Shown here one piece after another: positions 6,353-14,629 of a stretch of DNA of 24,874 nucleotides. This DNA comes from a virus. The notes under the pieces are model-generated. The model was not told the DNA's origin. It searched no databases and saw nothing but the letters and a program-made list of their open reading frames with translations. The stretch covers positions 1 to 24,874 of the IMG/VR virus record IMGVR_UViG_3300037427_001773. One strand, given 5' to 3'. The first letter of the stretch is position 1, and every line of letters begins with the position of its first letter. A program made the position numbers and the translations under genes.

Positions 6353-9300
6353 ATGGCGTTAGAAACCGGAACAACCGTTGACAGTCTTGTTAGCACTAAT
6401 CCAGCAAATACGGATCCCGTGGGCCAAGCCGACGATCACTTAAGGCTGATCAAAGCGGTCTTAAAGACCACATTTGCTGGTATAACTGGTGTAGCGGATG
6501 AAGATAATATGTCTTCTGACAGCGCGGCAAAGCTAGCGACTCAGCAGTCCATTAAGGCTTATGTTGATTCTCAAGTTACTGCGCAAGACTTAGACCTCAC
6601 ATCGGACTCCGGCACTATCGCCATTGATCTTGACTCTGAAACCCTCACCATTGCGGGTGGAACAGGACTAGATTCATCGGCTACAGGTAATACAGTAACC
6701 GTTGCTATCGATTCGACCGTTGCGACCTTAACAGGCTCGCAGACGCTTACTAATAAAGTCTTAACCTCACCCACTCTAAACACGCCGACAATCGGCACAT
6801 CCTTCACGATTGGCTCTGCGACTATTACAGAAGCGGAACTGGAAGTCCTCGATGGTGCAACCCTAACGACCACTGAGCTTAATTATGTGGACGGGGTTAC
6901 TAGCGCAATCCAAACCCAGCTTGATGCAAAAGCACCTCTTGCGACACCGACTTTTACCACTTCAATTACTATCGGATCAGCGACGATCAGCGAGGCCGAG
7001 TTAGAGATACTCGACGGCGCGACAGTCACAACAGCCGAACTGAATGTTCTGGACGGGATTACCTCGACAGTCAGTGAGCTGAACATATTAGATGGTGTTA
7101 CCAGTACAGCATCAGAACTCAATATCTTGGATGGCGTGACCTCAACGGCAACCGAACTCAATATCTTAGATGGAGTTACGGCGACCACGGCAGAACTTAA
7201 TTATTCGGATACTGGCTCGGCAGTCGGCACTGTTGTGGCTAGTAAAGTTGTGACCGTGGACGCTAACAAAGATGTCGCGAGCTTCAGGAACATTACCTTA
7301 ACTGGTGAACTCGATGCGGGCTCTTTAGATGTCTCAGGTGATGCTGACATCGATGGCACCCTCGAAGCAGACGCGATCACGGTGGATGGCACCGCATTGA
7401 ATGAGTACATCGCCGATACCGTTGGCGCGATGGTCGGTTCTAACACTGAAACTAACATCACTGTGACCTATGAGGATGCCGACAACACCTTAGACTTTGT
7501 GATTGGTACGCTTAACCAGGACACTACAGGCACAGCGGCCCTGGCGACTTCATTCACCGTCACGGCAAACGACACCGCTAACGAAACTGTATACCCGGTC
7601 TTTGTGGATGGTGTGAGTGGCACTCAAGGAGCTGAGACAGACGCTGGCTTAACGTATAACCCCTCAACAGGATTGCTCACCTCGACAGGGTTCTCAGGCA
7701 ACCTGACGGGCACGTTACAAACTGCTGCCCAGGCTAACGTCACCAGCGTAGGCACGTTAACCTCGTTAACAATATCCGGCGATCTAACGGTCGATACAAA
7801 CACTTTGAAGGTCGATTCGAGTAACAATCGTGTCGGCATCAACCAGGCAAGCCCAGATGTTGCTTTGGATATGGGTGCTAATACTGATGCTGTCCATATG
7901 CCAACAGGTACGACCGCGCAACGCCCAGGATCTCCGGCTGCTGGATACTTTAGGTATAACTCTGAGACTGCCAAGTTTGAGGGCTACACCGATGAATGGG
8001 GATCGATCGCTGGCGGCGGCAGCGGCACTAACATGGATACCAATATCTTTGCGGGTGATGGTTCAGACACAACCTTTACGTTAAGCACCGCGCCTGATAC
8101 TGAGCAGAACCTAATCGTATTTGTTGATGGTGTGTTCCAGGCTCATGATGCCTATTCAGTCTCAGGAACTACGCTCACGTTTAGCGCACCTCCGGCAAAC
8201 GGTCGGGTAATCACGGTGTTCCATTCGACCACAACGGTCGGCGGCTCTAACGCAACGATCAACACGATGACCGGGGATAACTCGGATGTGACGATTGAAT
8301 TAAGCGTGGCACCAGTTCATGAGGCAAATACCCAGTGTTATTTCGATGGGGTTTATCAAAGCAAATCAAACTACTCAATTTCAGGCACTACATTAACTTT
8401 CAGCACTGCCCCACCCACGGGAGTCCTGGTAGAAGTTATCACCCTCACTAACACTTCAATCACTACAGCCGCCCAATTAGTAGACGCTGATGCAGATACC
8501 AAGATCCAGGTAGAAGAGTCCTCCGATGAAGACAAGATACGCTTTGACACTGGTGGTACTGAGCGGATGATCTTGGACTCAAGTGGATTAGCTATTCCTA
8601 GTAATGCTATAGCTATTGGCCAAAGTACATTTTCAGGCAGTAATGTTTTAGCTGATTTTCATGGCTCTGGTAACGCAGTAGGCGCAAGTCTTGCATTTGC
8701 AAATGACCACAACACAGATAAGTTTTATGTGGGTCTTGAAGGCAATACAACAGGCGATGCGTTTCTATATCAACAAGAAGACGCTGATATAAATTTTTAT
8801 ACCAATAATACCTTTAGAGCAAAACTAGATAATTCTGGAAACTTAGGAATCGGCGGTCAAACTACACCCGCAGCAAAACTAGATATTAAGGGAGACACTT
8901 CAACCTACGGGGGAATGTCAAAGATTTACCTGACCGACACAAGCTCTAACGCAGCAAGAAGAAATTGGGCGATAGGCAACGGCGGCAGTGGTTATGGCAA
9001 TTTAACTATTGGTGTCAGTAATGCTGCTGACGGAGATCCGATGGCCTCTGGAACTCACATAACGCCATTAATAATAGACAATGCTGGCCACGTTACCAAG
9101 CCATTGCAACCAGCGTTTAACGTAAGGAATAGTGCTTCTCAGTTTAATATAGCTATTGACTCAGACGTTACTGTTGTCTTTGGAACAGAGGTATTTGATG
9201 TAGGCAGTAATTTTACAGGAAATACATTTACTGCGCCTGTTACTGGAAAATATCAGTTAAATGTAAATATTCGTTGGAACCAATTAAACACAGCACATGA

Positions 9301-9529
9301 CTATGTAATTTGTTTTATTAAAACTACGCTTAGAACTTACTATTCTATTATTGATCCAGATGGATTTGATTCAATTCCAGCTTATTTTACACAAAATGTA
9401 AGCGCGTTAGCAGACATGGATGAGAATGATACTGCCTATGTGTACGTTTATTGTGCTGGAGGATCTGCAACATCTGACATTGACAGCGGCCCCGGCTCAA
9501 CAACATTTTCAGGCATCTTAGTAGCATAA
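6353..9529 (+). CDS. Large tail fibre with 13-residue repeats and C1q-like tip
   Basis: This 1058-residue fibre is probably involved in host binding. Residues 1-50 (MALETGTTVDSLVSTNPAN, then DDHLRLIKAVLK) resemble the conserved virion-attachment end of marine phage fibres. Residues about 215-285 hold tandem 13-residue repeats of the form xELNxLDGVTxTx. Residues about 560-700 hold two copies of a beta module (FVDGVFQ / YFDGVYQ, each followed by YS[VI]SGTTLTFS). Then come IRFDTGGTERMILDSSG and NSGNLGIGGQ motifs. The last ~140 residues (from about NVRNSASQFN to FSGILVA, with FTAPVTGKYQLNV) resemble C1q/TNF-like trimeric receptor-binding heads. From about base 8581 the DNA becomes AT-rich, so the tip seems to come from another source. 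There is no S74 chaperone at its own C-terminus. Confidence 0.85.
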   Translation: MALETGTTVDSLVSTNPANTDPVGQADDHLRLIKAVLKTTFAGITGVADEDNMSSDSAAKLATQQSIKAYVDSQVTAQDLDLTSDSGTIAIDLDSETLTIAGGTGLDSSATGNTVTVAIDSTVATLTGSQTLTNKVLTSPTLNTPTIGTSFTIGSATITEAELEVLDGATLTTTELNYVDGVTSAIQTQLDAKAPLATPTFTTSITIGSATISEAELEILDGATVTTAELNVLDGITSTVSELNILDGVTSTASELNILDGVTSTATELNILDGVTATTAELNYSDTGSAVGTVVASKVVTVDANKDVASFRNITLTGELDAGSLDVSGDADIDGTLEADAITVDGTALNEYIADTVGAMVGSNTETNITVTYEDADNTLDFVIGTLNQDTTGTAALATSFTVTANDTANETVYPVFVDGVSGTQGAETDAGLTYNPSTGLLTSTGFSGNLTGTLQTAAQANVTSVGTLTSLTISGDLTVDTNTLKVDSSNNRVGINQASPDVALDMGANTDAVHMPTGTTAQRPGSPAAGYFRYNSETAKFEGYTDEWGSIAGGGSGTNMDTNIFAGDGSDTTFTLSTAPDTEQNLIVFVDGVFQAHDAYSVSGTTLTFSAPPANGRVITVFHSTTTVGGSNATINTMTGDNSDVTIELSVAPVHEANTQCYFDGVYQSKSNYSISGTTLTFSTAPPTGVLVEVITLTNTSITTAAQLVDADADTKIQVEESSDEDKIRFDTGGTERMILDSSGLAIPSNAIAIGQSTFSGSNVLADFHGSGNAVGASLAFANDHNTDKFYVGLEGNTTGDAFLYQQEDADINFYTNNTFRAKLDNSGNLGIGGQTTPAAKLDIKGDTSTYGGMSKIYLTDTSSNAARRNWAIGNGGSGYGNLTIGVSNAADGDPMASGTHITPLIIDNAGHVTKPLQPAFNVRNSASQFNIAIDSDVTVVFGTEVFDVGSNFTGNTFTAPVTGKYQLNVNIRWNQLNTAHDYVICFIKTTLRTYYSIIDPDGFDSIPAYFTQNVSALADMDENDTAYVYVYCAGGSATSDIDSGPGSTTFSGILVA
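6995..7189 (+). repeat. Five 39-bp coding repeats in the tail fibre
   Basis: Five successive 13-codon units encode [AS/T]ELN(I/V)LDGVT-like peptides; a partial sixth follows (AELNYSD). The peptide is well kept, but third positions differ from unit to unit, for example between GATGGTGTTACC, GATGGCGTGACC and GATGGAGTTACG. Two looser copies lie upstream around 6837-6900. Confidence 0.85.
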
Positions 9530-9568
9530 CAACAAAGGCGAAATAACCTATCTTAAAGGAGATAAAAC

Positions 9569-9844
9569 ATGGCAGATCTTAAAGTAGAAATAACAGTAAA
9601 CGATACGATGCAAAAAATCCTGTTGAACGACTTGTTATCCATAGAAGATTGGATAACGGACGCTGTGACAGGAAAACAAAACAACTGCTGGAAGCGTTTC
9701 AGAGAAGCCTGGACTACAAAGTTAATGGATGACGATAGCTTTACAGATCCGATTCCAAGCTCGCAAGAGGCGTTCGTTGCGCTCGTCACCTCCAGGGAAG
9801 ATTACAAAACACGCAAAGAGCGTGACGAGGCTAGTAGCCTTTAA
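9569..9844 (+). CDS. Hypothetical small protein in the fibre region
   Basis: A 91-residue soluble protein with a strong RBS (AAAGGAG at 9555-9561, spacing 7). It contains IEDWITDAVTGKQNNCWKRF and a C-terminal FVALVTSREDYKTRKERD segment. I recall similar short proteins beside fibre genes in marine phages, but no function is known to me. It lies between two fibre genes, so a role as fibre assembly factor or accessory is possible. Composition is more AT-rich than the head genes. Confidence 0.75.
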   Translation: MADLKVEITVNDTMQKILLNDLLSIEDWITDAVTGKQNNCWKRFREAWTTKLMDDDSFTDPIPSSQEAFVALVTSREDYKTRKERDEASSL

Positions 9845-9860
9845 TTAGGGAGAATAATTT

Positions 9861-11066
9861 ATGGCATTAACAAAAGCACCAGAAGAGTTAGTAGATAAAT
9901 CTTTAACTTCTACTTTAACTATCACTACTGCTGATAATAGCAATAATTTAGTTCTTGCTAGCACTGACGCTGATGCTAGTTTTGGCCCTCGTTTAAAGTT
10001 ATTTAGAAACTCAGCATCAGCAGCAGACGGTGATGCCATAGGGTACATTAATTTTACTGGTACAAATGATGCTGGAACACCAGAAGAGGTTGGTTATGCT
10101 GCTTTTGACGCAAGAATAGTAGATGCTTCGGACGGTACTGAAGATGGAAGACTAGAAATAGTTACGTTATTAGCTGGTGTAGAAGGTACTTCCAGAATTT
10201 TAATGGACGCTACTGAGACTGTCTTCAATGATAATTCTAAAGACCTAGATTTCCGTGTTGAGAGTGATGATCATGCACATGCTTTATTTGTTAACGGTGC
10301 AGCTGGAAACGTAGGAATAGGGGATACAGTACCAGCTTGGGGCGCAAATTACAGAGCTTTGACAATTGGCTCTTCTGGTGCTATTTGGTGTACTAAAACC
10401 GGAACAAGTCTTACAGCACTGGCTGACAACACTTATTTCAACGGGTCAAATCAGATCGCTCGGAACACGCAAGCGGCCGCTCAATATTATATGAACGCTG
10501 GTAGCCATGTTTGGGAAAACGCACCTTCTGTGAGTGCGGGCGCAACGCAAACAATGGCTGTTCGTATGGTGATAAACCCGTCAGGTCATATTACTATTGG
10601 ACGTACTGCAACCAGTAATACTGAATCAGATCACGGAATAGATTTATACGGAAATGGTTATATCTACCTATACTCAGCCGCTTCTGGAAATGATGACACT
10701 TTTAGATCCTATGACTCTTCAGGAGCACTCAAAGCATCTATTGAAGCAGACGGAGACTACATAGATCATTCTGATGAAAATTACAAAGAGAATATTACAG
10801 ATGCTTCTAGCGTCCTCAGTACTATTTCTGACATTAAAATCCGTAGTTTTACTTGGAAGGACAGTGGCCGTAAACAAAGTTACGGTTTTGTTGCCCAAGA
10901 GTTAAAAGACGTTGTTCCTGAAGCAACAAAAGTTGCAGAAAAAGAAGGAGATATGTGGGGCGTAAGAAACTCAAGAATAGTTCCAATGTTAGTCAAAGCA
11001 ATCCAAGAACAACAAACACTAATAGAAACCTTACAAACCAAAGTCAAAGCGTTAGAGGAGGCATAA
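9861..11066 (+). CDS. Tail fibre/spike with C-terminal S74 self-cleaving chaperone
   Basis: A 401-residue protein with RBS GGGAG before ATG 9861. The N-terminal half is beta-rich and contains the GNVGIGDTVP and AVRMVINPSGHITIG motifs common in marine phage fibres. The C-terminal ~98 residues are an intramolecular chaperone of the endosialidase/peptidase S74 type: HSDENYKENI carries the Ser304-Asp305 site and Lys309 of the Ser/Lys dyad, followed by IRSFTWKD, YGFVAQELKDVVPEA, and a terminal helix with VPMLVKAIQEQQ and a short coiled coil. In known members the domain drives trimerisation and then cuts itself off just before the Ser, which would leave a mature protein of about 303 residues. Cleavage here is inferred from the conserved residues. 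Confidence 0.88.
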   Translation: MALTKAPEELVDKSLTSTLTITTADNSNNLVLASTDADASFGPRLKLFRNSASAADGDAIGYINFTGTNDAGTPEEVGYAAFDARIVDASDGTEDGRLEIVTLLAGVEGTSRILMDATETVFNDNSKDLDFRVESDDHAHALFVNGAAGNVGIGDTVPAWGANYRALTIGSSGAIWCTKTGTSLTALADNTYFNGSNQIARNTQAAAQYYMNAGSHVWENAPSVSAGATQTMAVRMVINPSGHITIGRTATSNTESDHGIDLYGNGYIYLYSAASGNDDTFRSYDSSGALKASIEADGDYIDHSDENYKENITDASSVLSTISDIKIRSFTWKDSGRKQSYGFVAQELKDVVPEATKVAEKEGDMWGVRNSRIVPMLVKAIQEQQTLIETLQTKVKALEEA

Positions 11067-11069
11067 CAA

Positions 11070-11975
11070 ATGGCAATCACTAAAATCTCACCAGACGTTG
11101 TAGACTTTGATTCAGCTTTAGTTGTTTCTCCTACACTTACTATAGGCGATGCAACAGCAGAAGATACTAAGATTGTCTTTGATGGTAATGCTCAAGATTT
11201 TTACATTGGTTTAGATGACTCTGCTGATGACCTAGTAATTGGATTAGGTTCTACGGTAGGTACTACACCAGCAATTGTTATAGACGAAAATCTAAACGTA
11301 GGAATAGGAGCGACTCCAGCAACAGGTGTTAGGCTGGATATGCGATCAGACGCAACCACAAACATTGCAGATTTTAGAAATGCTAATTCAGGTGGTTTTG
11401 GATTATATACAGCGGGTGGATCATCTTCTTCACAGTACGCTTTAAGGGCGGCAGACAAGGATAATACTGCGTTGTTTACTGTTTTAGGAGATGGAAACGT
11501 AGCGATTGCTGACGGTAATGTAACATTTGCATCAGGACACGGAATAGACTTTTCAGCTACTGGTGATGGTTCTGGTACTGATAGTTCAGAATTGTTAGAT
11601 GACTATGAAGAAGGGACTTTCACTCCAGCATTTGGCGATAGTGTGACAACGGCAACAGCTAATGGAAGGTACACAAAAATAGGAAGATTGGTTAATTTTT
11701 CCATAGAGATTGGAACTTCAGTTAGTAATATAACTGGAGGTGTTACTGCGGGAATAACTGGCTTACCTTACGCTGTTCCTACAAATCAATCTGCTGGGTC
11801 TTGTTTTTCACAGTATGTTGATAATGGGCCTTTCACAACTGTATATGTATACTCAACAGGCCCTACACTTTACTTATATGAACAATCATCTAGTTCTTAT
11901 CATCCTATGCAATATGCAGATATGAATGATGCTTCTGCATTTTTTTATATTCAAGGTACTTACATCACAAGTTAA
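11070..11975 (+). CDS. Tail fibre-like protein with YEEGTFTP motif
   Basis: A 301-residue beta-rich protein that starts three bases after the previous stop, with GAGG at 11057-11060. It shares its opening style (MAITKISPDVVDFDSAL) and the INxNVGIG-like motif (IDENLNVGIGATP) with the neighbouring fibre gene. The segment LLDDYEEGTFTPAFG followed by GRYTKIGRLVNFSIEI is a recurrent module in phage fibres and tail proteins. The last ~80 residues, rich in Ser, Tyr and Thr, probably form the receptor-binding tip. No S74 domain is present. Codon use is AT-rich, like the gene before it. Confidence 0.82.
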   Translation: MAITKISPDVVDFDSALVVSPTLTIGDATAEDTKIVFDGNAQDFYIGLDDSADDLVIGLGSTVGTTPAIVIDENLNVGIGATPATGVRLDMRSDATTNIADFRNANSGGFGLYTAGGSSSSQYALRAADKDNTALFTVLGDGNVAIADGNVTFASGHGIDFSATGDGSGTDSSELLDDYEEGTFTPAFGDSVTTATANGRYTKIGRLVNFSIEIGTSVSNITGGVTAGITGLPYAVPTNQSAGSCFSQYVDNGPFTTVYVYSTGPTLYLYEQSSSSYHPMQYADMNDASAFFYIQGTYITS

Positions 11976-12030
11976 TAAATTCAAACTTATGCTTACTGGA
12001 TTGTAGTCATGGACACAAAAGGAGAAACAA

Positions 12031-12291
12031 ATGGCTTTAGAAAAATCAACAAAACAAGACAAGATAGAAATCGTAGACCAAGGAGATTGGAAAGTTCTTC
12101 AAGTCCGTACAGCTACTATAGTAACTGATGATGGGACTGAAATATCCAGAACCTTTCATCGTCATGTAGTAAATCCTAACGATGACGTTAGTGGAGAATC
12201 AGATGAAGTTAAAAAACTAGCTGAGATCTATTTCACAGATGACGCAAAGGCTAAACATAAAGCAGCTATGGAATCAGGAGGGCCGGGATAA
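12031..12291 (+). CDS. Hypothetical small protein downstream of fibres
   Basis: An 86-residue, charged, soluble protein with a strong RBS (AAAGGAG at 12019-12025). The centre (WKVLQVRTATIVTDDGTEI, then SRTFHRHVVNP) resembles a short protein family I recall near fibre genes of marine phages, function unknown. It is preceded by a 55-base gap, one of the larger true intergenic spaces here, in which I see only the RBS. AT-rich like the fibre cassette. Confidence 0.75.
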   Translation: MALEKSTKQDKIEIVDQGDWKVLQVRTATIVTDDGTEISRTFHRHVVNPNDDVSGESDEVKKLAEIYFTDDAKAKHKAAMESGGPG

Positions 12292-12345
12292 ATGGAATTA
12301 ATAGTAGACATATTCAACATAGTCACAGCAGGAGCACCAGCATAA
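12292..12345 (+). CDS. 17-codon hydrophobic micro-ORF
   Basis: ATG at 12292 follows GGAGG (12278-12282). It encodes MELIVDIFNIVTAGAPA and stops in a TAATG overlap with the next gene. The peptide looks like the front of a membrane segment. It may be a true leader peptide that couples translation, or the remnant of a small membrane protein cut by recombination, because it sits where the AT-rich cassette ends. Confidence 0.4.
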   Translation: MELIVDIFNIVTAGAPA

Positions 12346-12566
12346 TGACAATCGAAACTATCAACATCGGCGAAGAAGAATACAAGGTAGAAGAACTTCC
12401 AGTAACGACCCAGGCTGACGTTAATCGTATAGCCGGGCTACGCCAGGAAGCCGCCCAGCTTGAAATGAGACTGCGCGAGACCAACGTGCTGATCTCAGCT
12501 TATTCCAATGCTGTGACCGAAGCGGTTAAGCCTGTAGAAGAAACAGAAGAGGTCGATGCCAGCTAA
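12345..12566 (+). CDS. Coiled-coil mini-protein (73 aa)
   Basis: The protein starts with a small beta unit (INIGEEEYKVEELP) followed by one long amphipathic helix (VNRIAGLRQEAAQLEMRLRE and onwards) and an acidic tail. The pattern (short NG/GEEY strand, then a helix pair measuring about 40 residues) recalls a DUF6447-like family seen beside phage fibre and tail genes. It is coupled to both neighbours by TAATG overlaps (12343 and 12564). It may be a fibre or tail assembly factor; this is inference. Confidence 0.7.
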   Translation: MTIETINIGEEEYKVEELPVTTQADVNRIAGLRQEAAQLEMRLRETNVLISAYSNAVTEAVKPVEETEEVDAS

Positions 12567-14164
12567 TGCCCGTCATCCCGGTTCGTATCAAAGACTCGCA
12601 GAAAGGCGCGGTCTGGGATACCCCTGCCTCTGAATTACCCCCGTCCATTTTCTCGGACGCAAAAAATGTTAGATGTATTGACGCTACCCTGGAAAGAATG
12701 GGTGGGCTGAAGGAGTGCGGCGCGAAGGCAGACTCTAAAGCCTTGTTTGGTATTTCACAGTCTGGCACTAACAAGCTGCTGCTGTTCACGGATGATGCGA
12801 TCTACCTAACAGACGATGCTGATTCGTTCTCAACAGCAGTAACCCCTAGTGCGGGCATAGCTGACTCAGCCACCTGGTCGGTATCGCAGATCGGTGACAA
12901 CGTGATTGCGACTTCAATCGACAACGTGCCTCTGCTATTAACGGCTGGGGCATCTGTCTTTGTACCCTTTACTAACTGGCCAGCGACCTATCGATGCAGA
13001 AAGCTAGAGCCCTTCCAGGGTTATCTGGTTGCAGCGGGTATTAAAGTATCCGGCACCGAGAAAACTGGTCTTGTGAAGTGGTCGGATGCTTATAACCCGG
13101 CATCGCTGGCTTCGGTTGCCTGGGATCACACGGTCCTGACAAACCTTGCAGGAGAGAAAGTGATTGCGATGGACTCTGAGATCATGGATTTCGGAATCCT
13201 GAGAAACATGGGCATTATCTATGGCTCGTTGCAGACGCATAAGATGACATCGACTACTGCAAACATCGCGGGTGTTCCCCAGGTGTTTCAGTTTGAGCTA
13301 TTGTTTGAGGATGAAGGGATATTCGGATCGCGCTGTTTTGTAGAAGCTGACAACTCGCATTACGTTGTCGGAAGTGCAGATATATATCGGCATAACGGAA
13401 TCCAGCGGCAATCGATCTCAAATGGTAGAGCAACTGCAAAGCTGGTTAAGGCTGTTGTTGCCCAGGGCACTGGCAGCTCGATCAGTACCGAAATCTTTTG
13501 CGGTCACAATCCTAGAAATTCAGAAGTCTACTTTGCATACGCTCCGGGCTTCTCTGGTTATGCCAGGCGATCTCTTGTTTACAATTACGCGCTCGATGCC
13601 TGGACGGAGCTGGACTTATCAGCAACAGCAACCCCGGTTCCGTTTACGCATTTTGCCAATAGCGCAGGGCCATCAAGCGATCTAGTGAGCTATGCCGAGA
13701 TTGAGAATGAATATAACGACTTAACCGACTCAATCAGTACATACACCTTAGCAAGCACTACAGACAGCGAGACCACGATGTATGTGATGAGCCCGACTCT
13801 GAACAAAGTGTACAAGCTTGATCACAACCTGGCGGCTTCGACCATCGCGCCGACAGCAACGATTGAGCGACAGGATCTTGATCTCGATGAATACTTCAAG
13901 ACCATTCGGAGCCTGAAATACATTTCAAGAACCATTCCGCTCTTTGAAGGAGCTGGAACAGTCAATGTTTATGTGGGTGGACGCAACAACATGGCCGAGG
14001 ATGTCACCTACGGATCAGCGCAGACCTTCACGATCGGAACCGATTACAAAGTGGATCATCGATCCACCTATCGATTCCCGGCGATCAAATTTGAACAGAC
14101 CGATAGCAATGACTCAGCCTTCACCGGCTTTGATCTGGAAGTGCAAGCCGCGCACAACCGATGA
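12566..14164 (+). CDS. Tail nozzle/propeller-like protein
   Basis: A 532-residue, beta-rich protein. Its start (SQKGAVWDTPASELPPSIFS, then DAKNVRCIDATLERMGG) has the pattern of podovirus tail proteins in which a DTPPxxLPxGxWSxAxNVRF-like opening leads into a beta-propeller, as in proteins related to P22 gp10 or T7-type nozzle proteins. Later strands include WSVSQIGDNVIATS and LVYNYALDAWTELD, propeller-blade-like repeats. It would form the lower tail tube or plug, linking the adaptor to the host surface. The assignment rests on motif style and gene order, not a confirmed match. Confidence 0.7.
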   Translation: MPVIPVRIKDSQKGAVWDTPASELPPSIFSDAKNVRCIDATLERMGGLKECGAKADSKALFGISQSGTNKLLLFTDDAIYLTDDADSFSTAVTPSAGIADSATWSVSQIGDNVIATSIDNVPLLLTAGASVFVPFTNWPATYRCRKLEPFQGYLVAAGIKVSGTEKTGLVKWSDAYNPASLASVAWDHTVLTNLAGEKVIAMDSEIMDFGILRNMGIIYGSLQTHKMTSTTANIAGVPQVFQFELLFEDEGIFGSRCFVEADNSHYVVGSADIYRHNGIQRQSISNGRATAKLVKAVVAQGTGSSISTEIFCGHNPRNSEVYFAYAPGFSGYARRSLVYNYALDAWTELDLSATATPVPFTHFANSAGPSSDLVSYAEIENEYNDLTDSISTYTLASTTDSETTMYVMSPTLNKVYKLDHNLAASTIAPTATIERQDLDLDEYFKTIRSLKYISRTIPLFEGAGTVNVYVGGRNNMAEDVTYGSAQTFTIGTDYKVDHRSTYRFPAIKFEQTDSNDSAFTGFDLEVQAAHNR

Positions 14165-14628
14165 GCTATGAGTTTACGAGCATTGACCAACTCGAACAGG
14201 TCAATCTCGCACTCGCGACCATTGCAGACGATTTAAGATCGATAACCCAAAAGATTTCCGAACTGGATGTGTACGCCAGGGCAGCAGTGGATGGCGCGTG
14301 GAAATTTGATTCGACCACATCGAGCGCAGATCCCGGTGCTACATTTTTGCGAGCTAATCATGCAACGGTCGGAAGTGTTACCGCACTGTATATCAGCGCG
14401 ACGATGGCCGTTGAAGGGCAGAGTTTAATCAGCGCAGCTCCGCTCTTAGGACTGATCAGCTCAAGCGACAAGATTTTATTAAGCGATCCTACGGGGTCAT
14501 TTTTGGCACGGTTCACAGCAGGGTCTGTGACCAATAATACAAGCTGGTACTCGGTAGCGGTTACGCACGTCGAGAGCAGTGGAACACCGACGAGCGGCTC
14601 GCCGCTTTCACTTAGATGGATACCTTGA
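14161..14628 (+). CDS. Beta-rich virion protein with N-terminal coiled coil
   Basis: A 155-residue protein coupled to the preceding gene by an ATGA overlap. Residues 1-40 form a short coiled coil (LALATIADDLRSITQKISEL). The rest is beta-rich and begins WKFDSTTSSADPGATFLRAN, a WxF-DPG-LR opening I recall from phage fibre or collar-type domains. It ends in LSLRWIP. This suggests a small trimeric surface or tail-tip protein, but the role is not proven. Confidence 0.65.
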   Translation: MSYEFTSIDQLEQVNLALATIADDLRSITQKISELDVYARAAVDGAWKFDSTTSSADPGATFLRANHATVGSVTALYISATMAVEGQSLISAAPLLGLISSSDKILLSDPTGSFLARFTAGSVTNNTSWYSVAVTHVESSGTPTSGSPLSLRWIP

Positions 14629-14629
14629 T

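Larger units (their letters stand above)
8581..12343 (+). other. AT-rich fibre cassette (probable exchanged host-range module)
   Basis: The DNA changes from about half G+C upstream to clearly AT-rich here: by direct count 32 of 60 bases G/C at 7321-7380 but 18 of 60 at 9241-9300. Inside, genes carry strong separate RBS sites and small gaps; outside, genes join by ATGA/TAATG overlaps. The left edge falls inside the fibre gene just after its DSSG motif; the right edge is at the TAATG of the coiled-coil mini-protein gene. Confidence 0.6.

Noticed and set aside
6995-7207. CRISPR array
   Set aside because: Repeats are contiguous 39-bp coding units with synonymous variation and no spacers.
6571-7974. 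Long minus-strand ORFs under the large fibre gene
   Set aside because: Low-complexity Val/Ser-rich products caused by Thr/Asp-rich codons on the coding strand; typical antisense shadows.
8581-9529. Diversity-generating retroelement target in the fibre tip
   Set aside because: No reverse transcriptase or matching template repeat is seen in the window, and the tip is C1q-like, not C-lectin-like.
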